DNA of 64,000 nucleotides from Micromonospora qiuiae (GTDB taxonomy: Bacteria; Actinomycetota; Actinomycetes; Mycobacteriales; Micromonosporaceae): assembly GCF_016863555.1 (NCBI RefSeq), contig NZ_BOPC01000036.1:19862-83861 (forward strand), in the 5' to 3' direction. A program made the position numbers and the translations under genes. Under the pieces are notes generated by a model. That model made no database searches. It had not been told where the DNA came from and worked only from the letters and a program-made list of their open reading frames with translations. Positions 54,505-64,000 of the stretch are shown here, in pieces (positions within the stretch are counted from its first letter, which is position 1; each line of letters begins with the position of its first letter).

Positions 54505-56117
54505 CGGCCGCGGCGTTCGCCGTCGGTACCGGTGCACAGGCCGCCGTGACCGCTGCCGCGCGCGAACTGCTCGCACTGCTGCAACGAGAACCGGCCGGGC
54601 AGGTGAGCAGCTCGGTCTACGAGACCGGGAGGCTCGTCGCCGACGCTCCGTGGCTCGACGGGCACGGGCGGCGGTTGGCGTACCTGCTCGCGCGGCAGGG
54701 CGCCGACGGCGGTTGGGGCCCGACCGGCGGGTACGCGCTGGTGCCGACGGCGAGCGCGGTGGAGGCTCTGCTCGCCGAACTCGTCCGGGCCGATCCGGCC
54801 GGCCCGCCAGCGCCGGCCCGACCCGAGCTTGCTGCTGCCGCCGCGCGTGGGCTGGCCACGCTGGCTCGCCGGCTCGCCGACGGCCCGTCCATGCCGGACA
54901 CTCCGGCCGCCGACCTGATCGTGCCGACCCTGGCCGGGCGGATCGACGCGCACCTGAGTCACCTGGACGGCGGGTACGGCTGGCCGCTGCCCTCGGTGGA
55001 CCGGCGTCGGGTCGACGCGGTCACCGCACTGCTCGCCACGGACCGCCCGGTGCCCAGCAAGCTCTGGCACGCCTACGAGGTGCTCGGGCCGGCCGCCGCC
55101 GAGCGTACCGAGATCGTCCCGATCGACGGCGCGGTGGGGGCATCGCCGGCGGCCACCGCGGCCTGGCTCGGTCACCGGCGCACCCCGGAGCGGCCCGCGC
55201 GGGCCTACCTCGACGCCGTGGTCGCCCGGCACGGTGGTCCGGTGCCCTGCTGTACCCCGATCACGACCTTCGAGCGGTCCTGGACGCTTGCCACGCTCGC
55301 CCGGGCGGGTGTGCCGGTGGCTCCGCCACCGGGGCTGGTCGCGGAGTTGGCCGCCGCGCTCGGGCCGGACGGTGCGGCGACCGGCCCCGGGCTGCCGACC
55401 GACGCCGACACCACCTCGGTGGCCCTGTACGCCCTCGCCCGGTCGGGCCACCCGGTGGATCCGGCCAGCCTGCTCCGCTACGACCTGGGCAGTCACTTCT
55501 GCACCTGGCAGGGGGAGGACGGGCATTCGGTCACGACGAACGCACACGCGCTGGAGGCGCTGGGCTGGTACGCCCGGCACTCCCGGGACGGTGCCGAGCG
55601 TTACGCCGCCCGGGTGACCGGGCTCGCCGGTTGGCTGCGTGACGCCCAACGGCCGGACGGCAGGTGGGCGGACCGCTGGCACGCCTCGCCGTACTACGCC
55701 ACCTGTAGCGCGGCGCTGGCTCTGGCCAGCTATGCACCGGCCCAGGTGGCCGACGCGGCGATCGACCGTGCCACGGACTGGGTGCTGGCCACCCAGCGCG
55801 ACGACGGTGGCTGGGGGCGCTGGTCGACCACGGCCGAGGAGACGGCGTACGCCGTGCACGTGCTGCTCGGCGTGGGCCGTCCCATGACCACCAAGGTGCG
55901 GGAGTCGATCCACCGGGCGCTTGCCCCGTTGTGCGCCGAGCATAGCGAGCACCCACCATTGTGGCATGACAAGGACCTGTACGCGCCGGTGCTGATCGTC
56001 CGGGCGGCGGTGCTCGCGGCGCGGCAGATGGCGCTAGCGGTGACCGATGCGGCGCACGGCAGAGCCTCCATCCCAGTCCAACAGGGAGCCGAGCAGGGCA
56101 TGATCGGCAGCGCTTGA
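54501..56117 (+). CDS. Class II diterpene cyclase (copalyl diphosphate synthase-like)
   Basis: 538 aa, beta-gamma double-barrel type with repeated QW-like segments (GADGGWGPTGGY, QRDDGGWGRWST). The catalytic acid motif is DADTT at residues 301-305, the DxDTT form of the class II DxDD motif found in bacterial copalyl and related cyclases. It protonates geranylgeranyl diphosphate to a bicyclic diphosphate. The GTG overlaps the class I gene. A geranylgeranyl diphosphate synthase is not encoded in this window. Confidence 0.88.
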   Translation: MTAAAFAVGTGAQAAVTAAARELLALLQREPAGQVSSSVYETGRLVADAPWLDGHGRRLAYLLARQGADGGWGPTGGYALVPTASAVEALLAELVRADPAGPPAPARPELAAAAARGLATLARRLADGPSMPDTPAADLIVPTLAGRIDAHLSHLDGGYGWPLPSVDRRRVDAVTALLATDRPVPSKLWHAYEVLGPAAAERTEIVPIDGAVGASPAATAAWLGHRRTPERPARAYLDAVVARHGGPVPCCTPITTFERSWTLATLARAGVPVAPPPGLVAELAAALGPDGAATGPGLPTDADTTSVALYALARSGHPVDPASLLRYDLGSHFCTWQGEDGHSVTTNAHALEALGWYARHSRDGAERYAARVTGLAGWLRDAQRPDGRWADRWHASPYYATCSAALALASYAPAQVADAAIDRATDWVLATQRDDGGWGRWSTTAEETAYAVHVLLGVGRPMTTKVRESIHRALAPLCAEHSEHPPLWHDKDLYAPVLIVRAAVLAARQMALAVTDAAHGRASIPVQQGAEQGMIGSA

Positions 56118-56212
56118 GTTGGCGCGGTGACGCTGTTAGCGTGCGCCGGGGTCGGTGCGCGTAACGTGTTGCTGACTGACAGATCAACTCGTTCAGGGCC
56201 AGGGACGGTGTA

Positions 56213-58837
56213 ATGGGTTCCCGCAGTTCGAATCTGCGTACCAAGGTCGTGGCTCTGTTGGCCTCGCTGGTGGCGCTCTGGGGCTTCACGGCCTGGGTGA
56301 CCGTCCGAGAGGGAGTCAACCTGCTCGGCGTGCAGGCGCTCGATGTACGAGTGTTCGACCCCACCGAGCCGCTGTTGCTCCAACTCCAGTTGGAGCGGCG
56401 TAGCTCGGTGGTCTACCTGGGACGACCGGACGATGCGCTGCGTAGCGAGCTGACGCAGCTGCGGCAGCGCACGGACCAGCTGACGGCGGAGTTCGCCGAG
56501 TCGGTCGACAGCTGGCAGGTCAGCCTGCTCGGCAGCAAGGATCTGCACGAACGCATCGCGCTGCTGCAGAAGGGCCTGGACGCGCTGCGGGACACCCGGG
56601 CCGCCGTCGACGAGCACAACATCGGCCGCAGCGAGGCCGGCGTGGCGTTCACCGAGGTGATCGAGTCGATCTACCAGGTGTACGACGAGCTCGGCAACCT
56701 CGATGACGTCGAGGTCGCCGAGAACACCGCTGAGCTGATCCGCCTCAACCGGGCTCGCGAACTGCTCTCCCAGCAGGACGCCATGCTCGCCGGCGTGCTG
56801 GCCGCCGGCCGGATCACCACGGCCGAGCGGGCGGAGTTCACCCGGATCGTGGGTGCCCGTCAGTTCCTCGCGGAGCAGGCGGTCGTCCGGTTGCCCAAGG
56901 CCGACCAGCAACGCTACGCGCAGATGATCGCGGGCCCGAACTTCCGGCGGCTGGCGGAGCTGGAAGACAAGATCATGGTCGCCAACTCGGCCAACTCCCG
57001 GCTGCCGTTCGACAGCCAGGACTGGGCCGAGGCCACAGGTGCGGCCATGGTCGAACTCGGTGATGTGGTGCTGGCCGGCGGCGACGATATCGTCAAGAGC
57101 GCCGCCCCGGTCGCGGTCGGGGTCATCGTCCGGCTGGTGCTCGCCGCCGGTCTCGGTCTGCTCGCCGTCATCGCCTCGGTGATCGTCTCGATCACCACCG
57201 CGCGTGCCCTGGTGCAACAGTTGCAGCGGCTACGCGACGCCGCCTTCCAGCTCGCCAACGAGCGACTGCCGAGCGTGGTGGAACGGCTCGGCCGCGGCGA
57301 GCAGGTGGACGTCACCAAGGAAGCGCCGCCGCTGGAGTTCGGTGACGACGAAATCGGCCAGGTGGGTAAGGCCTTCAACGTGGTGCAGGAGACCGCGGTC
57401 CGCACGGCGGTGGAGCAGGCCGAGCTACGCCGGGCGGTTCGCGACGTGTTCCTCAGCCTGGCCCGGCGTACCCAGGCCCTGGTGCATCGCCAGCTCACGC
57501 TGCTCGACGCGATGGAGCGGCGGGAGCAGGACGCGGAGGAACTGGAGGATCTGTTCCGGGTCGACCACCTGGCCACCCGGATGCGGCGCAACGCCGAGAA
57601 CCTGATCGTGCTCTCCGGCTCGACCCCCGGCCGAGCCTGGCGCCGTAGCGTGCCGATGGTCGACGTGATCCGCGGCGCCGTCGGTGAGGTCGAGGACTAC
57701 ACCCGCGTGCAGGTGCTGCCGATCAGCGGCGTGTCGCTGGCCGGACGGGCGGTCGGCGACGTCATCCACCTGCTCGCCGAGCTGATCGAGAACGGGCTCT
57801 CCTTCTCCCCGCCGCACACCGCTGTGGAGGTACGCGGGCAACTCGTCGCCAACGGCTTCGCCATCGAGATCGAGGACCGCGGCCTGGGGATGACCGAGGA
57901 GGATCTGGCCGCCGCCAACCACCGCATCGTGGACCGCTCCGAGCTGAACCTCGCCGATGCGTCCCGGCTCGGCCTGTACGTGGTGAGCCGGCTGACCGAC
58001 CGGCACGGAGTACGGGTACGGCTCAAGGAGTCCGCGTACGGCGGCACCAAGGCCGTGGTGCTGATCCCGAGCGAACTGATCATTGTGGACGGTGCCGAGT
58101 CGGGTGCTCCGCTGGGCACGCGGATCGAGGCGCCCGCCGTGGCCGGCCCGGCTCCGGCCGCCGGGGCCGAGCGTCCCGCGCCGGTGGCCCTCGCCGCGCC
58201 GGGGGCGTCGCCCGCACGCCGTCCGGCCGGCACCGACAGCGGGGCCGAGGAGGCCGCGGCCGAGCCCGGCACGAAGCTGCCCGCCGAGATCAATCTTGGC
58301 TCGGCTGACGGCGTCGACAGCTCCGGGCTGCCGACCCGGTCCCGGCGCCGGCCGGGTCACTCCGCACTGGACGGGCCGACCATTCCGCTCGGGCCGCCGG
58401 TCACTTCGACGAACGCCGAGGGTGGCCCGTGGATGCGGCACCGGCTGCCGGAGCCCACCGACGGCCAACCGGCCGCCTCGCCGGGCCCCGTGGTGGCCCC
58501 GGAGCCGAGCAGTGCGCTGCCCACGGCCGCCTCGCCGGGGCCCTCGGCGGCCGCGCCGGGCGGTGCCGCCGAGGGACAGGCCGAGCCGGATCGCACCGAG
58601 TCGGGCCTGCCGGTCCGGATCCGGCAGGCGAGTCTGGCGCCGGCGCTGCGGGCCGAGCCGGAGGCACCGGAGGAGGGCGACGACGTTATCCGCGAACCCG
58701 AACAAGTGCGGCGCATGATGAGTTCGTACCAGACGGGCACCCGGCGTGGACGCTCTGACGCCGCCCGGTTGCTCGGCGGTAGCGATCAGCCGGCTGGCGG
58801 GAACGAATCCGACGGCGCCGACCAACAGGCGACCTGA
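56213..58837 (+). CDS. Conservon sensor histidine kinase-like protein CvnA
   Basis: 874 aa. Two helices (about 10-32 and 300-325) enclose an extracellular nitrate/nitrite-sensor-like helical domain. A HAMP region follows (TARALVQQLQRLRDAAFQL). The kinase part has RVDHLATRMRRNAENLIVLS, the N-box LLAELIENGLSFSPP and IEDRGLGM. The last 200 residues are Pro/Ala-rich and probably disordered. It heads a conservon with roadblock, DUF742 and GTPase genes, and lies 95 bp after the diterpene cyclase on the same strand. Confidence 0.9.
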   Translation: MGSRSSNLRTKVVALLASLVALWGFTAWVTVREGVNLLGVQALDVRVFDPTEPLLLQLQLERRSSVVYLGRPDDALRSELTQLRQRTDQLTAEFAESVDSWQVSLLGSKDLHERIALLQKGLDALRDTRAAVDEHNIGRSEAGVAFTEVIESIYQVYDELGNLDDVEVAENTAELIRLNRARELLSQQDAMLAGVLAAGRITTAERAEFTRIVGARQFLAEQAVVRLPKADQQRYAQMIAGPNFRRLAELEDKIMVANSANSRLPFDSQDWAEATGAAMVELGDVVLAGGDDIVKSAAPVAVGVIVRLVLAAGLGLLAVIASVIVSITTARALVQQLQRLRDAAFQLANERLPSVVERLGRGEQVDVTKEAPPLEFGDDEIGQVGKAFNVVQETAVRTAVEQAELRRAVRDVFLSLARRTQALVHRQLTLLDAMERREQDAEELEDLFRVDHLATRMRRNAENLIVLSGSTPGRAWRRSVPMVDVIRGAVGEVEDYTRVQVLPISGVSLAGRAVGDVIHLLAELIENGLSFSPPHTAVEVRGQLVANGFAIEIEDRGLGMTEEDLAAANHRIVDRSELNLADASRLGLYVVSRLTDRHGVRVRLKESAYGGTKAVVLIPSELIIVDGAESGAPLGTRIEAPAVAGPAPAAGAERPAPVALAAPGASPARRPAGTDSGAEEAAAEPGTKLPAEINLGSADGVDSSGLPTRSRRRPGHSALDGPTIPLGPPVTSTNAEGGPWMRHRLPEPTDGQPAASPGPVVAPEPSSALPTAASPGPSAAAPGGAAEGQAEPDRTESGLPVRIRQASLAPALRAEPEAPEEGDDVIREPEQVRRMMSSYQTGTRRGRSDAARLLGGSDQPAGGNESDGADQQAT

Positions 58838-58922
58838 GGCTCGGCCGGGCGGCGATCCGCCATGGCCGCTGGTCAGGCCCAGATGAGCACGGCGATGAGC
58901 CGGGGGAGAAGAGGACGACGAA

Positions 58923-59339
58923 GTGGCGCAGAAGACGGCTTCGAGTGCCGACCTGACGTGGTTGCTGGATGATCTGGTCGGCCGGGTCAAGCAGGCTGAG
59001 CACGCGGTTGCGCTGTCCGCAGACGGCCTGCTGATGGCCTCGTCGCAGGGGCTCAGCCGTGACGACGGCGAGCACCTGGCGGCGATGGCGGCCGGCATCC
59101 AGAGCCTGGCCCGCGGCGCGGGCAAGCGGTTCGGCGGCGGCCAGGTGCAGCAGACGATCATCGAAATGCAGTCGTCCTTCCTGTTCGTCACAGCCGCCGG
59201 TCGCAACGCCTGTCTCGCGGTTCTGGCTAGTGAGGACGCAGATGTGGGGCTGATCGCGTACGAGATGGCCATGCTGGTTACCCGGGTCGGCAAGTACGTC
59301 GCGTCGCCGACCCGATCAGCGGACGACGGGGAGAAGTAG
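58923..59339 (+). CDS. Roadblock/LC7 domain protein (CvnB-like)
   Basis: 138 aa. ADLTWLLDDLVGRVKQAEHA begins the roadblock fold; DGLLMASSQGLSRDDGEHLA and ARGAGKRFGGGQVQQTIIEM follow. MglB-like proteins regulate the partner GTPase. GTG 58923 follows a purine-rich stretch. It is the second gene of the conservon. Confidence 0.92.
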   Translation: MAQKTASSADLTWLLDDLVGRVKQAEHAVALSADGLLMASSQGLSRDDGEHLAAMAAGIQSLARGAGKRFGGGQVQQTIIEMQSSFLFVTAAGRNACLAVLASEDADVGLIAYEMAMLVTRVGKYVASPTRSADDGEK

Positions 59340-59344
59340 AACGT

Positions 59345-59731
59345 ATGACACTTCAGGGAGAATCTGCCGAACACCAGTGGGTTGACGACCATGCTGGTCC
59401 GGTGGTCCGTCCGTATGCGGTGACCGGCGGCCGGGCCCGTCCGGTCACCGGCACGTTCGATCTGATCTCCCTGGTGACGGCGACGCGCAAGGACGTGTCG
59501 CCGGAGATCGGTCTCGGCCCGGAGCATCTGGCGATCGTCGGACTGTGTCAGCGGATGCAGTCCGTCGCCGAGATCGCGGCACATCTGGACCTGCCGGTGG
59601 GTACCGTGCGGGTCCTGCTTGGTGACCTGATGGCGCGCAGCCTGGTACAGATCCGGGAGCCGCAGAGCACCGTCGGCATTCCCGACCACAGCATCTTCGA
59701 GGCGGTTATCAATGGACTACGGGCACTCTGA
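59345..59731 (+). CDS. DUF742 protein (CvnC-like)
   Basis: 128 aa winged-helix-like DUF742 protein. Typical parts are VVRPYAVTGGRARP, DLISLV, and the helix-turn-helix-like SVAEIAAHLDLPVGTVRVLL. It ends 20 nt inside the GTPase gene. In conservons this protein is part of a membrane complex with the kinase and the GTPase. Confidence 0.92.
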   Translation: MTLQGESAEHQWVDDHAGPVVRPYAVTGGRARPVTGTFDLISLVTATRKDVSPEIGLGPEHLAIVGLCQRMQSVAEIAAHLDLPVGTVRVLLGDLMARSLVQIREPQSTVGIPDHSIFEAVINGLRAL

Positions 59732-60314
59732 GCGGCCGTCGGGTGCGGCCGCACTGCCCACGGCGATCAAGATTCTGGTCGCGGGCGGCTTCGGGGTGGG
59801 CAAGACCACGATGGTCGGCGCGGTCAGTGAGACCCGTCCGTTGCGGACCGAGGAGGTGCTGACCGAATCCGGGGTCGGCATCGACGACCTGTCCGGCGTC
59901 GAGGCCAAGCAGACCACGACCGTGGCGATGGACTTCGGTCGGATCACCATCAGTGATGATCTGGTGCTGTATCTCTTCGGGACCCCCGGGCAGGATCGGT
60001 TCTGGTTCGTCTGGGACGAGCTGTCGCTCGGCGCGATCGGTGCCGTGGTGCTGGCGGACACCCGCCGGCTGGCCGACTGCTTCCCCTCGATCGACTACTT
60101 CGAGGAACGGGGCACCCCGTTCCTGGTCGCGGTGAACTGCTTCGAGGGGGCCCGGCAATATCGGCTCGACGAGGTGCAGGCCGCACTGAATCTCGACCCC
60201 GAGGTGCCGGTGCTGCTCTGCGACGCCCGCAGCCGAAGCTCGGCCAAGGAGGTGCTCATCACCCTGGTGGAGCACGCCATGAAGATCCGGGACGCCCGCC
60301 ACCGCGTCGACTGA
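59712..60314 (+). CDS. Conservon GTP-binding protein (CvnD-like)
   Basis: 200 aa Ras-like GTPase. The P-loop is GGFGVGKTT (residues 25-33), switch II starts GTPGQDRFWF, and the base-recognition region is AVNCFEG followed by CDARSRSS. It overlaps DUF742 by 20 nt. The conservon model is a bacterial analogue of a G-protein coupled receptor complex. A palindromic terminator follows. Confidence 0.93.
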   Translation: MDYGHSERPSGAAALPTAIKILVAGGFGVGKTTMVGAVSETRPLRTEEVLTESGVGIDDLSGVEAKQTTTVAMDFGRITISDDLVLYLFGTPGQDRFWFVWDELSLGAIGAVVLADTRRLADCFPSIDYFEERGTPFLVAVNCFEGARQYRLDEVQAALNLDPEVPVLLCDARSRSSAKEVLITLVEHAMKIRDARHRVD

Positions 60315-60347
60315 GCGCCGGGTCGGCCGTACGACCCCACCCAACGT

Positions 60348-60389
60348 CGAAGGGCTCCTTCCCGCGCCGGCGCGGGAAGGAGCCCTTCG
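60348..60389. terminator. Bidirectional terminator between the conservon and acn
   Basis: A perfect 42-nt palindrome centred at 60368/60369 (CGAAGGGCTCCTTCCCGCGC and its complement). It lies between two converging genes, 34 bp after the GTPase stop and 12 bp from the acn stop. Confidence 0.85.
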
Positions 60390-60400
60390 CTCCTGGTACG

Positions 60401-63190
<2,790 letters not shown>

Positions 63191-63299
63191 GTCGTACTCC
63201 TTCACACCAGCGACCGTGAGTAGTCCTGAGCAGTCTGTCGCACCGGGCGGAGCGCCGCCGTGCTTAGGCGACACTTACCGGCGATTCTCGCTATCAACA

Positions 63300-63319
63300 A
63301 AACCGTACGTCCGTCTTGC
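63300..63319. promoter_or_regulatory. AcnR-type operator upstream of acn
   Basis: AAACCGTACGTCCGTCTTGC matches 50790-50809 at 18 of 20 positions. It lies 110 bp before the acn start and 34 bp before the divergent VOC remnant. Confidence 0.72.
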
Positions 63320-63353
63320 TATCGGGTCAACCCGACGCCGTCGGCTGGAAATC

Positions 63354-63709
63354 ATGATTCATCACATTCAGCTCGCCTGCCCCCGGGTCTTGGAGAACTT
63401 GCCACACGCCCTCTACGTCGGCGTCCTCGGCCTCACCGAACTGGCCAAACCGCCGGCTTTCGCGGCCCACGGCGGTTGCTGGTTCAGTGGGTACGCTGCC
63501 GAACTGCACCTGGAGTGTGGAGGACCACTTCCGTCCGGCCCGCAAGGCGCACCCGCCCTGCTGTGGCCCGACCTCGACGCCCTCGCCACCCGGCTGACCG
63601 CCGCCGGATACCCGGTGTCCTGTGGCGGAGACGAACTGCCGGGGCTGCGTCGCTTCCACACGCAGGACGTCCACGCAACCGCCTGGCTTTCCTCGCCCCC
63701 GCAACCTGA
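63354..63709 (+). pseudogene. VOC/glyoxalase family gene with frameshifts
   Basis: It opens MIHHIQLACP and continues YVGVLGLTELAKPPAF, GGCWFSGYAAELHL, a typical VOC start. The expected core VEDHFRPARKAHP is readable only in another frame between about 63515 and 63555. The frame returns for PALLWPDLDALATRLTAAGY. The expected end NRLAFLAPAT with TGA at 63707 needs another shift near 63676. At least three indels make this a decayed gene, unless there are sequencing errors. Confidence 0.7.
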
Positions 63710-63747
63710 TCCCCCCACCGCCGCGTGGCGGGCGGCACGCCCGAAGG

Positions 63748-63811
63748 CGACAACATCGGGGATGTTGCTGCCTCGTGGTGGCCTGACACAGCAACATCCC
63801 CGATGTTGTCG
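63748..63811. repeat. 22-bp perfect inverted repeat with nested dyads
   Basis: Positions 63748-63769 are the reverse complement of 63790-63811 across a 20-bp loop. Each arm also contains its own dyad (CAACATC-3 nt-GATGTTG), so four related half-sites occur. Confidence 0.85.
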
Positions 63812-63817
63812 CATCCT

Positions 63818-63853
63818 CCCGGGGAGCCCGGGGAGCCCGGGGAGCCCGGGGAG
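63818..63853. repeat. Four tandem 9-bp repeats
   Basis: CCCGGGGAG is repeated four times in a row in non-coding DNA after the VOC remnant. Confidence 0.85.
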
Positions 63854-63872
63854 CGCGGGGGTGGGTATGACG

Positions 63873-63904
63873 AAAGGGCCGTCCCTTTGTGGGGGCGGCC
63901 CTTT
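63873..63904 (-). terminator. Terminator-like hairpin after the truncated last gene
   Basis: AAAGGGCCG (63873-63881) pairs with CGGCCCTTT (63896-63904), 22 bp past the stop of the minus-strand gene that leaves the window. Confidence 0.65.
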
Positions 63905-63926
63905 GGTGTGTTGAGTTGTTGGATCG

Positions 63927-64000
63927 TCAGCTGGTGGCGGAGTAGCCGCGGGTGGCGATCCAGTTGGCGAGGGTGTCGATGTTCATCCGGTAGGTGGCCT
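63927..64000 (-). CDS. Unidentified gene, last 24 codons
   Basis: The minus-strand frame entering from the right edge ends ATYRMNIDTLANWIATRGYS with TGA at 63927-63929 (after ATS). The fragment is too short to name a family. The following hairpin supports a real gene end. Confidence 0.55.
   Translation of the reverse strand, partial: ATYRMNIDTLANWIATRGYSATS

Noticed and set aside
56220..56245. tRNA T-arm-like sequence (CAGTTCGAATCTG)
   Set aside because: It lies in the first codons of the conservon kinase. No acceptor, D or anticodon arms are present nearby.

Overview
The window looks like chromosome of a high-G+C actinomycete, most likely Micromonosporaceae (Micromonospora or Salinispora type). 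The pgk-tpiA-secG and tkt-tal-pgi-zwf-opcA-pgl blocks, the ctaB/ctaA pair, a sufR-led suf operon and frequent GTG starts with GTGA/ATGA overlaps all fit. No plasmid or phage backbone, rRNA, tRNA or CRISPR array is visible.

Layout. 1-2.9 kb: tail of gap, then pgk, tpiA, secG and rbpA on +. 3.06-11.5 kb: tkt, tal, pgi, zwf, opcA, pgl on -, a pentose-phosphate operon. 11.8-15.6 kb: heme O synthase ctaB and heme A synthase ctaA, flanking a small hypothetical gene and an ATP-grasp gene. 15.7-22.5 kb: the SUF Fe-S operon (sufR, sufB, sufD, Rieske ferredoxin, sufC, sufS, sufU, sufT), then a rhodanese and a LysE-type exporter. 24.3-36.5 kb: an accessory island bounded by a 93-bp direct duplication of the 3' end of an acVLRF1-type gene. 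It carries a LamG/DNRLRE-type secreted protein, a 2087-residue RHS protein with a lower-G+C toxin-like tip, a putative lipoprotein, an ISAs1-type transposase remnant and a small orphan gene. 36.9-51.8 kb: zinc metallopeptidase, ABC-F protein with an attenuator-like leader, cadmium-type transporter, small HTH protein, crotonase, ABC exporter with PadR regulator, FAD monooxygenase, Mug-type glycosylase, SDR, a three-gene set (TIGR04222-like membrane protein with a Cys-Gly tail, DUF692/MNIO enzyme, SCO6045-like partner), an AcnR-like TetR regulator, a HAD hydrolase and a DUF2630 protein. 52.2-60.3 kb: P450, class I terpene synthase and class II diterpene cyclase in overlapping genes, followed by a four-gene conservon (sensor kinase, roadblock, DUF742, GTPase). 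60.4-63.2 kb: aconitase. The end holds a frameshifted VOC/glyoxalase remnant and the 3' end of an unidentified gene.

Most interesting candidates. (1) The TIGR04222-like/DUF692/SCO6045-like set, which could be an enzyme, its partner and a membrane-tethered Cys-rich substrate. (2) The RHS island and its odd duplicated flank. (3) A family of about 55-bp gene-end elements found five times, always in the same orientation relative to the upstream gene. (4) A matching 20-bp operator in front of both the AcnR-like gene and aconitase, 12.5 kb apart. (5) The terpene-P450-conservon neighbourhood.

All coordinates and motifs were read by eye. Family names come from memory of family signatures, not from searches.
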